Positions 19,283 through 28,574 of a stretch of DNA of 64,000 bases are shown here, piece by piece. The position numbers were made by a program, and so were the translations under genes. The stretch comes from Microbulbifer pacificus (lineage in GTDB: Bacteria; Pseudomonadota; Gammaproteobacteria; Pseudomonadales; Cellvibrionaceae): assembly GCF_002959965.1 (NCBI RefSeq), contig NZ_PREV01000027.1, positions 558,001 through 622,000 of the forward strand, in the 5' to 3' direction. The notes under the pieces are model-generated. The model ran no database searches. It saw only the letters and a program-made list of their open reading frames with translations, and had not been told where the DNA came from. Each line of letters opens with the position of its first letter. Position 1 is the first letter of the stretch.

Positions 19283-20943
19283 GGAGAATCTCCACCGGCG
19301 CGTCCAGCGGCCGCCTCCGCTGCAAACCGTTGCTTCATGAACTCGCTGGTGCTGGTGTCCAGCGTCGACATCCACTGCTCGGGATTGACCGGTATCTGGT
19401 TTGTGGGTTGGTCGTTTGCCTGTACTTCTTTTTGTTGCTCCTTGTCGTAGCTGTCTTCATCACTCTGGGTCTGCTCGTCTTTCTCTTCTTCATCGCCGCG
19501 GGATTTTTTCATGTACTGCAAAATTTCCCGGGCGAGTTTCAGATTTTTTTCCGCACCGGGATATTTTGCGTCCATCTGCAGCACCCGCTCGAAACTGTTG
19601 ATGGCGTCCTGATACTGGCCACTCTTTACCTGTGCCATGGCGCGGGTAAATATTGCCTCTGGGCTGTCCAGCATCGCTAGTGTGTTTGCCGCGTCTTCAA
19701 AATATCCGGCCTGGTACTGTGCGTAGCCGCGCCGGTAGGGATCGGAAAAAGCGTTCGCAGCGCGGGCATATTCCCGGCGCCCCACCAGCCAGTGGCCCAA
19801 CTGGTCGGGTGTGAACAGGCGGGAGAGGAAAGCATTTTCCGGAGGGAACTCTTCGTGGGCGACCGAGGTGATCGGGGACTGGGCCGTGGTGATTGGTATG
19901 AACGAATAGACACTGCCAGCGAAACAGAGCAGCAGCGCAAGGTCCGTGCCAGCATGCTGGATTTTTTGCGCAGGGCGCTTACTCGATGCAGGCAACGCCC
20001 AGCCGCGGCGAAACCACAGCAGGGCAAGCAGTGCCGCGGGCCAGGCGAGCCACCAGCCGCGGTCGTTCCACTGCAGGTTACTGTCTTTTGCCATTGCCTG
20101 CCGGAAATTGCTGTCGAAATAGCGCGCGAAGCCGTCGATATCGCGGCTGTCCGGGGTGACGCGGGAAATCCGCGCAGTGGGGATCTGGTTCATGCCGGGA
20201 GTTTTTGCGTTTCCCGGCTGTAGTATCAAAAAACCCAGGCTGTTGTTACTGCTCCGCTGTTTGAACGCGGGCAGGTCGCGAGCCTCAATGCCATCGGTGA
20301 GGAACAGAATGCTCCCCGGTGTTTCTGCTTTTTCAAGAATGCCCTCGGCCGTGTGCAGTGCGCTGGCGGCGTTGTTGCCGTCCACCGGCATCACGTCTGC
20401 TTCCAGCCCTTCCACGTAGGGGCGCAGTAGGTTCTGGTCATCGGTGAGTGGCACTACCCTGTGGGCCGTGCCGGCATAGGCCACCAGTGCAGTGGGGGCA
20501 CCGTCGCGGCGCGCCAGCAGGTCGAAAATTTTTTGCTTGGCCCGCGCCAGCCGGTTCGGCGGTACGTCTTTTTCGGTCATGCTCTGGCTGACCTGGATTA
20601 CGATCACAAGCGGTGCGGTGCGCGCCATCAACGGGTCCGGCATGCGTGTCCAGCTGGGACCGGCGGTGGCCAGGGTCAGCAGTGCCAACAGCGCGGCAAG
20701 GCTGTCGACGGGAAGCAGGTGCGGCCAGCGCCGTTGTTCCCGCTGGCCGACGCTGAGGGCGCGTGCAAGATGTGTAGCGATATGTGGGGCGATATGTTCG
20801 GAGGCGTTGGGCAACGGGCTGTGTTGCGGGCGGCGCAGACGCCACCACGCCAGCAGAATGACGGGCAACAGCAGCAACCACAGCGGGCGCAGAAAATGAA
20901 ACGCGCTGAAAAACGCGGAAAGATCCTCCGTAAACATATTCAC
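19279..20943 (-). CDS. BatB/BatC-type VWA-TPR membrane protein with altered MIDAS
   Basis: This is a 554-residue protein with an N-terminal pair of transmembrane helices (residues 18-36 and 80-96), a von Willebrand A domain (about 110-290), a third helix (about 310-325), and a C-terminal TPR region (LVGRREYARAANAFSDPYRRGYAQYQAGYFEDAANTL onwards), then an acidic Glu/Lys/Gln tail. This fuses what are BatB and BatC in other bacteria. The MIDAS motif reads QVSQS (Gln117) instead of DxSxS, and the expected Thr is Ala/Ser (NNAASAL), although LTDGIEA keeps an Asp. It overlaps batA by four bases and batD by four bases. Confidence 0.88.
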   Translation of the reverse strand: MNMFTEDLSAFFSAFHFLRPLWLLLLPVILLAWWRLRRPQHSPLPNASEHIAPHIATHLARALSVGQREQRRWPHLLPVDSLAALLALLTLATAGPSWTRMPDPLMARTAPLVIVIQVSQSMTEKDVPPNRLARAKQKIFDLLARRDGAPTALVAYAGTAHRVVPLTDDQNLLRPYVEGLEADVMPVDGNNAASALHTAEGILEKAETPGSILFLTDGIEARDLPAFKQRSSNNSLGFLILQPGNAKTPGMNQIPTARISRVTPDSRDIDGFARYFDSNFRQAMAKDSNLQWNDRGWWLAWPAALLALLWFRRGWALPASSKRPAQKIQHAGTDLALLLCFAGSVYSFIPITTAQSPITSVAHEEFPPENAFLSRLFTPDQLGHWLVGRREYARAANAFSDPYRRGYAQYQAGYFEDAANTLAMLDSPEAIFTRAMAQVKSGQYQDAINSFERVLQMDAKYPGAEKNLKLAREILQYMKKSRGDEEEKDEQTQSDEDSYDKEQQKEVQANDQPTNQIPVNPEQWMSTLDTSTSEFMKQRFAAEAAAGRAGGDSP

Positions 20944-21950
20944 GGGTTGACCTCCCGCAATGGTGTACGGTGTTCCAGTAGACGCAACGCCAAACCAAGC
21001 AGTGACAGTACCAGCGCGGCTGCCAGTGGCCAGTGTGCGAGGCTGCGGTGCGGCCGGTAAGTCTCACTGTCGATTTTTTTCGGCACCAGCGCATCAATCT
21101 GCCGGTAGACACTGGTGAGTGCCTGCTGGTCGTTGGCGAAATAGAATTCGCCACCGGTGCGGCGGGCGATGGCCTTAAGGGTTTCTTCGTCCAGCCTGTT
21201 TTCCGATTCCCCCTGCGGGTCACCCACGCCGATGGTGAGGATCCTGACCTGGCGCTGGGCGGCGATGGCGGCGGCGTTGAGTGGACTCATGCGGCTGGCG
21301 GTATCGCTGCCGTCGCTCAGTAAAATCAACAATCGCTGTTTTACCTCGCTGCTTTCGAACTGGCGGATGGCGAGGCCGATGGCGTCACCGAGTGCTGTAT
21401 GCGGGCCGGCCATGCCCACATCGGTCTGTTGCAGCAGTTCCAGTACCGTGTCGAGATCGGTGGTGAGTGGCGCCTGCACAAACGCTCTACTGCCGAAAAC
21501 GATCAGCGCCACGCGTTCCCCGGCGCGACCTTTGAGAAATTCCTCCAATACGCCTTTGACGCCAGCGAGGCGCTGCTGGCGACTGCCGTCGGCGCCGACG
21601 AAATCTTGCTGTTCCATGGAACCGGAAATATCCACCGCGAGTATCAGGTCCCGCGCCGGCTTCTGGATCGTGACGGCTTCGCCCTCCCGCTCCGGGCGCG
21701 CCAGTGCGGTGACGATGAATAACCAGATGAGAGCAGCGAAAATCCATTGCCACGAGCGACGGCCGCGCACGGTGGAGCCCGTGCCGGGTGTGAGCCCCAG
21801 GCGGTCGGTGATGCGCTGAAAAAACGGCACGCGAATCGCCGGCACCCGCTCGCGGTGCGGCGGTGTTAGCCACCACACCAGCAAAGGCAGCGGCAACAGC
21901 AGAAATGTCCAGGGTGCGGCAAAGCTGAGGCCAGCCAGCACACCGTTCAC
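20940..21950 (-). CDS. batA: BatA-type von Willebrand factor A membrane protein
   Basis: This is a 336-residue inner-membrane protein: an N-terminal aerotolerance segment with two transmembrane helices (FAAPWTFLLLPLPLLVWWL and WQWIFAALIWLFIVTALA), a VWA domain with an intact MIDAS (DISGS, later AGPHTALGDAI for the Thr and LLSDGSD for the Asp), and a C-terminal helix. In Bat systems this protein binds a metal ion through the MIDAS and is thought to assemble with the second VWA protein and be handled by MoxR. Start ATG overlaps the DUF4381 stop by four bases. Confidence 0.93.
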   Translation of the reverse strand: MNGVLAGLSFAAPWTFLLLPLPLLVWWLTPPHRERVPAIRVPFFQRITDRLGLTPGTGSTVRGRRSWQWIFAALIWLFIVTALARPEREGEAVTIQKPARDLILAVDISGSMEQQDFVGADGSRQQRLAGVKGVLEEFLKGRAGERVALIVFGSRAFVQAPLTTDLDTVLELLQQTDVGMAGPHTALGDAIGLAIRQFESSEVKQRLLILLSDGSDTASRMSPLNAAAIAAQRQVRILTIGVGDPQGESENRLDEETLKAIARRTGGEFYFANDQQALTSVYRQIDALVPKKIDSETYRPHRSLAHWPLAAALVLSLLGLALRLLEHRTPLREVNP

Positions 21951-22516
21951 GGCGATGTCTCCGCAGGGGAAATGTTTTGCGGATGCGCTAGCGGCAGATA
22001 GTCCCTGCGGTGGTGGCGTATCCAGTCGCGCGCTGCGCGGGTGAGTGCGGGATGCGGCGGACAGTTGCGGTAGGCACCGCGCAGCAGTGTTTCGCCCACA
22101 TCGCCCTTAAAGGCATTGCCCCGGTATTGTCGATTCAGAAACGCCAGCCAGTCTTCCCCGGTAAGGCCTGCGACCTGTTCTCGCGGATAGACCGCGAGTG
22201 CGGTGCGGCGCAGCAGGGCGGCGATCTGCGCGGGGTTGTCGCCGGCGCCGGCCAATGCTTTCAGTGCCGCACGCCGGTAGGCGTTGGCGCGGTAGTGGCG
22301 CCAGGCGCGCCAGGCCAGGAAGAGCACCAATACCAGCAGCAGTGCCAGCAGGGATTTGGCCAGTGGAGTCTGCGGCCACAGGGATACGGCTTCCGGCACC
22401 GGTGGCGGCACCAGTTGTTCGATCAGATCCGGCAATGTGGTTTCTGTCGGAGCCGTTTCTGCGGGAATGGCTTCTGCCGGAGTAGCTTCTGCCTGCGTAG
22501 TTTCAACCTGGGCCAT
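21947..22516 (-). CDS. DUF4381 membrane protein
   Basis: This is a 189-residue protein with one transmembrane helix (about residues 53-70: LAKSLLALLLVLVLFLAW) and a cytosolic C-terminal domain with EDWLAFLNRQY and FKGDVGETLLRGAY, as in DUF4381 proteins of MoxR-Bat operons. The first 25 residues are a degenerate five-residue repeat (A-E-T/A-x-P) encoded by a 15-bp tandem repeat. Its start overlaps the end of the DUF58 gene by 14 bases. Role inferred only from the operon. Confidence 0.85.
   Translation of the reverse strand: MAQVETTQAEATPAEAIPAETAPTETTLPDLIEQLVPPPVPEAVSLWPQTPLAKSLLALLLVLVLFLAWRAWRHYRANAYRRAALKALAGAGDNPAQIAALLRRTALAVYPREQVAGLTGEDWLAFLNRQYRGNAFKGDVGETLLRGAYRNCPPHPALTRAARDWIRHHRRDYLPLAHPQNISPAETSP
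22440..22514 (-). repeat. Five-unit degenerate 15-bp tandem repeat inside DUF4381 gene
   Basis: Five consecutive 15-base units begin GTTTCTG or GCTTCTG on the plus strand (the fifth is GTTTCAA) and start at 22440, 22455, 22470, 22485 and 22500. They encode the Ala/Glu/Thr/Pro-rich N-terminus. Copy number could vary without breaking the frame. Confidence 0.8.
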
Positions 22517-23522
22517 GAACCGTCCCCTTCACCGGTGGCACCAGCCCCAGCAGCCGGCGCAGCTGTGGCAGCGTTTCTTCCGCAGCGGAGAGTGGTGCCA
22601 GTGGTAGCCCGTAGCGGCGCTGCCAGCGCTCAATGGCAACTCGGCGTTCGCGGTTGAAGCGGTCGAGCGCATCGTGGATGCCGCGGTCACTGGTATCCAG
22701 CGTTGCCTGCCGGTCGCCGTCGGATATAGCGCTGACAAATCCCCTCGGCATGCTCTCGCTACTGGGATCGGCAACGGGCATCAGGATCACATCGTTGTGG
22801 CGTGCGAGACCGGCGAGCACGCGATCGCTCGCGGGACCGATCACATCGAAGTCGCTGATCAGCAGGATCAAATGGTCGCGACGGGCGAGGTTGGCCACCG
22901 CCTGTAAAACGGTGTCGAGTGAGGTGGGGGCTGCGGGTGGCGCGTCGGCGTGCAGTGCGCCGTTGGCGTGGGCGAGTTCCGTGAGAAAGCGGATGAGGGC
23001 GCGGCGATTGCGCTGTGGACGCTGGGCGTATAGACCATCATCTCGCACCAAAATTCCGCCGACGCGGTCGTCCTGATGCAGTATTGCAAACGCGGCGAGT
23101 GCCGCAGCCTCGGCCGCGGTGACGGATTTCATTGCGTGTCGCGTACCGAAGAACATGGACATACGCTGGTCCACCACGATCAGCGCGGGGCGATCGCGCT
23201 CTTCGGTGTACACCCGCACATGGGGTTCACCGGTGCGCGCCGTTACTTTCCAGTCGATCGCACGCACGTCGTCTGTGGGCCAATACTCGCGCAACTCCTC
23301 AAAGTTGAGCCCCCGCCCGCGCAGGCGTGACGTGTGGCGCCCGGCCAAGACGCTGCGGGCGGGCTGGCGCGGCAGCAGGTTCAGGGTTTGTGCGGGGCCT
23401 TCCAGTGCCTGCAGATGGGCTAGGTCTACATGAATGCGTGGGTCCGTGGTTGTCGGCTTCACGGCGGCAGTCTTTACCCCGGCCCGGCTGTGATGGCGAT
23501 GGCGAAGCGGAAATTTGAACAT
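22503..23522 (-). CDS. DUF58 protein (MoxR-associated)
   Basis: This is a 339-residue cytosolic protein with the DUF58 core string RGLNFEELREYWPTDDVR followed by AIDWKVTARTGEPHVRVY and RDRPALIVVDQRMSMFFG, then a VWA-like half ending in HLILLISDFDVIGP. DUF58 proteins accompany MoxR ATPases almost invariably. The gene follows moxR by 18 bases and overlaps the DUF4381 start, consistent with one transcript. Function at the molecular level is not established. Confidence 0.92.
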   Translation of the reverse strand: MFKFPLRHRHHSRAGVKTAAVKPTTTDPRIHVDLAHLQALEGPAQTLNLLPRQPARSVLAGRHTSRLRGRGLNFEELREYWPTDDVRAIDWKVTARTGEPHVRVYTEERDRPALIVVDQRMSMFFGTRHAMKSVTAAEAAALAAFAILHQDDRVGGILVRDDGLYAQRPQRNRRALIRFLTELAHANGALHADAPPAAPTSLDTVLQAVANLARRDHLILLISDFDVIGPASDRVLAGLARHNDVILMPVADPSSESMPRGFVSAISDGDRQATLDTSDRGIHDALDRFNRERRVAIERWQRRYGLPLAPLSAAEETLPQLRRLLGLVPPVKGTVHGPG

Positions 23523-23540
23523 ATTGCCGGTGGCTCGGCG

Positions 23541-24554
23541 TCAGGGCAGGGCGACGAGTTTCAGCAATTCGTCGATCACCCGATCGGCGCTGACCCCTTC
23601 GCCCTGTGCCTCAAAACTGAGCCCCAGCCGGTGGCGCAGACAGTCATGGATGACCGCATGGATATCCTGCGGATCCACATAATCGCGCCCCTCCAGCCAG
23701 GCGTTGGTGCGCCCGGCCTTGTCCAGGGCAATGGAGCCCCGCGGGCTGGCGCCAATCTCGATCCAGCGCGCGAGTTCCTCGGACAGGTTGGCGGGATAGC
23801 GGCTGGCGTCGATCAGGTCGGCCATGTAGCGCGCCATGGCATCGGAGACGTGAATGGCGGCGATTTCACGGCGCGCATCGAACACGGCCTGCTGTGGAAT
23901 CACGTCGGCCGGTTGCCGCGGTTCTGTTGCGAGAGCTTCTGTATCGGCGGTGCCGGCCGCGGCCATTTCCTCGCTCCGCACCAGTTCGATCACCTGCACT
24001 TCGTCCTCTACCGGCGGGTAGGTGATCAATACGTGCATAAGAAAGCGATCCATCTGCGCCTCCGGCAGCGGATAGGTACCTTCCTGTTCGATGGGGTTCT
24101 GGGTGGCCATCACCATAAACAGCGGTGGCATCTTGTGGGTCTTGCCGGCAACCGTGACCTGCCGCTCTTCCATCGCCTCCAGTAATGCGGACTGGACCTT
24201 GGCGGGCGCGCGGTTGATTTCATCCGCGAGTACTATGTTGGCGAAAATCGGCCCGGGGTGGAAACGGAATTCAGAACCCTTACTGGGGGAAGTGTCGTCC
24301 CGGTACAACATATCGGTGCCGGTGACGTCCGCCGGTAACAGGTCCGGGGTGAACTGGATACGGTTGAAATCCGCCTCCAGGTTTTTTGCCAGCGCCTTGA
24401 TGGCGCGGGTCTTGGCGAGACCTGGCAGCCCTTCCACCAGCAGGTTGCCGTTGGCCAGCAGGCCGATGATCAGACGCCGGATTACATCCTGTTGGCCGAC
24501 GATTGCACGCCCCACGCCTTGTTCCAGTGCTGCAATCTGTTCCCGTGCCGACAT
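23541..24554 (-). CDS. moxR: MoxR-family AAA+ ATPase
   Basis: This is a 337-residue AAA+ ATPase with Walker A in EGLPGLAKTRA, Walker B NIVLADEINRAPAKVQ, sensor 1 in FMVMATQNPIEQEGTYPLPEAQ and arginine-finger/sensor 2 region ASPRGSIALDKAGR. MoxR proteins act as chaperone-like ATPases that insert metal or cofactors or remodel VWA-domain partners. It is the first gene of the six-gene operon moxR-DUF58-DUF4381-batA-batB/C-batD and is divergent from the octaheme lipoprotein gene, with about 105 bases for both promoters. Confidence 0.95.
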   Translation of the reverse strand: MSAREQIAALEQGVGRAIVGQQDVIRRLIIGLLANGNLLVEGLPGLAKTRAIKALAKNLEADFNRIQFTPDLLPADVTGTDMLYRDDTSPSKGSEFRFHPGPIFANIVLADEINRAPAKVQSALLEAMEERQVTVAGKTHKMPPLFMVMATQNPIEQEGTYPLPEAQMDRFLMHVLITYPPVEDEVQVIELVRSEEMAAAGTADTEALATEPRQPADVIPQQAVFDARREIAAIHVSDAMARYMADLIDASRYPANLSEELARWIEIGASPRGSIALDKAGRTNAWLEGRDYVDPQDIHAVIHDCLRHRLGLSFEAQGEGVSADRVIDELLKLVALP

Positions 24555-24660
24555 GGTTGTCTCTCTCGCTGTATCTGTTTAACGCTAGCAGACGGGAAGC
24601 GGAGGACGACGACGTGAAAGACTATACTGCGTGCCATTACCTGAATAATCCGGAGATGCG

Positions 24661-27018
24661 ATGCGGATCTCTTCCCTGGCGCTGCTGGTCGCGTTCTTAC
24701 TGTGTGCCTGCGATAAGAATCTGGAGCGGAATACCGTCCCGGAGACTGGTTCTGATACTGCCCCCGGGAACCGGACCGTGCTTGTTGAGCGGGCTGCGAC
24801 GACGCGAAAAACAACGCATGAACAAAGTAAAGGCCACGGTGGGGAGGTACCGGGAGAGGATGGCCACCCCGAGTATGTGGGCGCTTTGCAATGCGCGGGA
24901 TGTCATCAGCAGCAATACGAATCCTGGCGGGGTTCTCATCACGATTTCTCCATGAAGACGCCGGGCCCGGACACCGTCGTGGGCAATTTCGACAATGCGA
25001 CCTTCGATTACTTCGGCACCGAATCCACGTTTTACCAGCGCGACGGCAAGTACTTCGTGCGCACCGATGGACCCGAGGGCAAGCTACAGGAATTTCCCAT
25101 TGCCTATACCTTCGGCGTTTACCCGCTGCAGCAGTACCTGATCGCATTCCCCGGAGGCCGCCTGCAGGTGCTGAGCCTCTCATGGGACTCCCGGCCGAAA
25201 GAAGAGGGCGGCCAGCGCTGGTTTCACCTCTACCCGGATGAAGAGATCAAAGCCGGAGACCCATTGCACTGGACTGGTATCAACCAGAACTGGAACTTTC
25301 AGTGCGCCGACTGCCACTCCACCAATCTGCATAAGAATTACCATCAGGCGTCACAGACGTTTGCCACCCAGTGGTCGGAAATCAACGTGGGCTGTGAATC
25401 CTGCCACGGCCCCGGTGCGCCGCACGTGACATGGGCGGGTTTGAGTGAGGCGGCGCGCAAGGCCGAGCCTGGCAGGGGGCTGGATATTTCCTATGCCGAG
25501 CGCTTGAATGCGCGCTGGGAAATGAATGCCGAGCGCGGCATTGCGCATCTTGCTGTTGGTTCCCGCGCGCAGACCCAGAAAGAAATCTCCGTCTGTGCCC
25601 AGTGTCATTCCCGCCGCGGTACCCAGTTTCCGGGCGTCCGGCCGCAAGATGAATTTCTCGATTACTTTCACCCAGCCCTGTTGAGTGAAAATCTGTACCA
25701 CGCGGATGGGCAGATTGACGATGAAGTGTACGTGTGGGGCTCATTCCTGCAGAGCAAGATGCACGGCGCCGGCGTCACCTGCAGTAACTGCCACAATCCC
25801 CACAGTTTGAAAACGCGCACGGAGGGCAACGGGCTATGTGCCCAGTGTCACCTGCCGTCGAAATTCGATACCGCCGAGCACCATTTGCACCCCGTGGGCA
25901 GTGACGGCGCCCAGTGTGTCAATTGCCACATGCCCGCAAAAACCTATATGCAGGTGGATGCACGCCGGGATCACAGCTTCCGCGTGCCGCGCCCCGACCT
26001 GTCGGAAAAAGTCGGCTCGCCCAATGCCTGTATCGGCTGCCATACGGAGAAATCCAATCAATGGGCCGCGGATATCCTCAAGAAAAAATTCGGCGCCCCT
26101 GACCCTCATTACGGCGAGGTGATCTACGCGGCGCGTATCGGTGCACCGGGTGCCGACCAGGCGTTGCAGACGCTGGCCATGGATAAAACCCAACCCGACA
26201 TCGTGCGCGCCACCGCGGTATCGCTACTGCCCCGCTATCTTTCCCGCCAGTCCGCGCAATTGCTGCAGATCATCGCGCAGGGGGACAACGCGCTGATGCA
26301 CCTGGGTCTGGCGCAAGCGCTCGATCAGGTACCGCAACAGGTACGGCCGGCGCTGGCGATTCCGCTGTTGTACGAAGACGAGCGGGTGACCGCTTCGCTC
26401 GCCGCCAATGCGATCGCCGGTGCGCCAATGGACGCCTACCCGGAGGAAGTCGGCCGGCGTTTCCACACAGCACTCGCGGATTATGAAATCTCTGCGGCAT
26501 TTAATGGTGACCGCCCGGAAAGCCTGGTAAATCTTGCCGGGTTGCGGGGGCGTGAAGGAGACCGCGTCGCTGCCGAGGCGTTGCTCGAGGAAGCTATACA
26601 GCTCGCCCCCTACTATGTGCCCGCGGTGATTAATCTCGCCGATCTGTACCGCAGTAGTGGTCGCGAAAAGGAAAGTGAAATCCTGTTACGCAATGCCCTG
26701 GAGGGCGCCGTCGACAAGGCCCCGCTACAGCATGCGCTGGGACTGTCTCTGGTACGCCAGCAGCGCTTGCCGGACGCACTGGGCTTTTTGCGGGAAGCCG
26801 CAGATAGCCAGAATGCGCCGCCGCGCTATGCGTATGTGTACGGTGTCGCCCTCCACTCCATGGGCGAACCGGACGCAGCCATTGCGTACCAAAAAGCCGC
26901 GTTGAAACGCTTTCCTGGCAACCCCGAAGTCCTGCAGCTATTGATTTCTCTCAACCGCGAGCAGGGAAATACGGAAGATGCCCAATACTACGAAAAGCAA
27001 TTGCGTGGTGAACACTAG
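24661..27018 (+). CDS. Octaheme c-type cytochrome lipoprotein with TPR tail
   Basis: This is a 785-residue exported lipoprotein: signal with lipobox LLCAC (Cys17), a linker to residue 70, then eight CxxCH haem sites at about 78, 215, 245, 312, 374, 393, 419 and 457 (all CxxCH, no CxxCK). This region resembles cytochrome c554/paired-CxxCH multihaem families. Residues 470-600 look like HEAT-type helical repeats, and 600-785 hold TPR-like repeats (AEALLEEAIQLAPYYVPAVINLADLYRSSG). The role is likely extracytoplasmic electron transfer with a protein-interaction tail; substrate unknown. The next gene begins nine bases downstream. Confidence 0.9.
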   Translation: MRISSLALLVAFLLCACDKNLERNTVPETGSDTAPGNRTVLVERAATTRKTTHEQSKGHGGEVPGEDGHPEYVGALQCAGCHQQQYESWRGSHHDFSMKTPGPDTVVGNFDNATFDYFGTESTFYQRDGKYFVRTDGPEGKLQEFPIAYTFGVYPLQQYLIAFPGGRLQVLSLSWDSRPKEEGGQRWFHLYPDEEIKAGDPLHWTGINQNWNFQCADCHSTNLHKNYHQASQTFATQWSEINVGCESCHGPGAPHVTWAGLSEAARKAEPGRGLDISYAERLNARWEMNAERGIAHLAVGSRAQTQKEISVCAQCHSRRGTQFPGVRPQDEFLDYFHPALLSENLYHADGQIDDEVYVWGSFLQSKMHGAGVTCSNCHNPHSLKTRTEGNGLCAQCHLPSKFDTAEHHLHPVGSDGAQCVNCHMPAKTYMQVDARRDHSFRVPRPDLSEKVGSPNACIGCHTEKSNQWAADILKKKFGAPDPHYGEVIYAARIGAPGADQALQTLAMDKTQPDIVRATAVSLLPRYLSRQSAQLLQIIAQGDNALMHLGLAQALDQVPQQVRPALAIPLLYEDERVTASLAANAIAGAPMDAYPEEVGRRFHTALADYEISAAFNGDRPESLVNLAGLRGREGDRVAAEALLEEAIQLAPYYVPAVINLADLYRSSGREKESEILLRNALEGAVDKAPLQHALGLSLVRQQRLPDALGFLREAADSQNAPPRYAYVYGVALHSMGEPDAAIAYQKAALKRFPGNPEVLQLLISLNREQGNTEDAQYYEKQLRGEH

Positions 27019-27027
27019 TTACGGAAG

Positions 27028-28545
27028 ATGACCCGGACCTTGACGTTGCAACAATCACCCAGAACATCGCCCTATCCGGTATCCCGCGCACTGCCCTCGC
27101 CGGAGAGCAGTCATCTTGCGTGTGCCGTGCGACGCGAGATGAGCGAGCACCCGGCGGAACTCAGCGGCTTTTATCTGATGCAGGATGGGCTTTCGGCTTT
27201 TGCGGCCAGGGCCGCGCTTGTGCAAGAGGCCTGTGTATCACTGGATCTTCAGTACTACATCTATGAGGACGACAGCGCCGGACGTGTTCTCCTGAGCCTG
27301 TTACTGAAAGCAGCGGATCGGGGTGTCCGTGTGCGCCTGCTGGTGGACGACCTGGGTACGCGTGTGGTCAATCCGCTTGTGCTTACCCTGGATGAACATC
27401 CGCTGATCGAGATCCGCGTATTCAATCCGGTGACGGGCCGCTCCGGTATTCGCCGCGCGCTGGAGCAGGCGGCGAATTTTGGTCGTATCAATCACCGCAT
27501 GCATAACAAACTGCTGCTGGCCGACGGTCTGGTGATGATCACCGGTGGGCGGAATATCGCCGATGGTTATTTTTCGCGTGCAGATGTGGAGTTTCTCGAT
27601 GTCGACGTGATGGCGCTTGGGGGTGTCGTGCCGGATGCGGAACAGGTATTTGATGATTACTGGAACAATCCGGTGTCGGTTCCGGTGAGCGAACTTCCAC
27701 TGAATAGTCTGGATGAGCGGAACCTGGACGATTTGCGTTGTGAGGTAAGCCGGTTTCTTGAGAGCGAAGCGAAGTCGGAATTTACCCAGGCGCTGCGGCA
27801 ATCGAAAATAGCCAGTGAAATGCTCGCGGGTGCCATTCCTTTCCAGTGGGGGAAGGCCACTCTATTGGCCGATCCTCCGGACAAAGCCCTGTGCCGGGAT
27901 AGTATCCCGCGTGAAAAATTTCCCGGATATCAGCTTGAGAAAACCATCCGCGACAGCCGCGCGAATCTGCGGATCAGCGCTGCCTACTTTATTCCAGGGA
28001 GTGTGGGCACTGCTCTGTTCACCGAGCTACAGGAGCGCGGAGTGAACGTGGACATCCTCACCAATTCCCTATCCAGCAATGACGTCGCCATTGTGCACGG
28101 CGCTTATGCGCGCTATCGCAAGAAACTGCTCCGGCGGGGCGTGGACCTCTGGGAATTGCGTCGCGCTCCCGGTGAAAAGCGCCGCAAGCGTTGGTTTCAG
28201 GGGGAATCCCGCGCAACGCTGCACGCGAAAACCTTTATTATTGACGATGATCTCGGCTTCGTCGGTTCCATCAATCTCGACAGTCGGTCAATCCTGCAGA
28301 ACACGGAAATTGGTCTGTTGATGGAAAATGAAGCGATCAATCGGGAACTGAACGCGTTGTTCGAGGATTGGGTTGCTGGGGATTCCGCGTGGCGTGTTTC
28401 TCTGGACGCGCGCGGAAACATTCGTTGGCGTGCGCGCGACGATAACGGCGGGTTGATGCTGGCAACCAAAGACCCCGACACAACCCTGTGGCAGCGTACC
28501 CTTTCCTGGGCGTTATCCTGGTTGCCGATCGAGTCTCAGATCTGA
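27028..28545 (+). CDS. Phospholipase D-family protein (cardiolipin synthase-like)
   Basis: This is a 505-residue protein with two HKD motifs: His159-Lys161-Asp166 (HNKLLLAD) followed by GGRNIADGYF, and His399-Lys401-Asp406 (HAKTFIID) followed by GSINLDSRS. It resembles ClsC-type enzymes that transfer phosphatidyl groups, more than secreted PLDs. No clear signal peptide or transmembrane helix is seen; the first 40 residues are Ser/Pro-rich. GGAAG lies directly upstream of the ATG, nine bases after the cytochrome stop, so the two are translated from one message. Whether it makes cardiolipin or another phospholipid cannot be told. Confidence 0.88.
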   Translation: MTRTLTLQQSPRTSPYPVSRALPSPESSHLACAVRREMSEHPAELSGFYLMQDGLSAFAARAALVQEACVSLDLQYYIYEDDSAGRVLLSLLLKAADRGVRVRLLVDDLGTRVVNPLVLTLDEHPLIEIRVFNPVTGRSGIRRALEQAANFGRINHRMHNKLLLADGLVMITGGRNIADGYFSRADVEFLDVDVMALGGVVPDAEQVFDDYWNNPVSVPVSELPLNSLDERNLDDLRCEVSRFLESEAKSEFTQALRQSKIASEMLAGAIPFQWGKATLLADPPDKALCRDSIPREKFPGYQLEKTIRDSRANLRISAAYFIPGSVGTALFTELQERGVNVDILTNSLSSNDVAIVHGAYARYRKKLLRRGVDLWELRRAPGEKRRKRWFQGESRATLHAKTFIIDDDLGFVGSINLDSRSILQNTEIGLLMENEAINRELNALFEDWVAGDSAWRVSLDARGNIRWRARDDNGGLMLATKDPDTTLWQRTLSWALSWLPIESQI

Positions 28546-28574
28546 ACTTCTGAGGGAGGGCGCACGTTGCCTGG

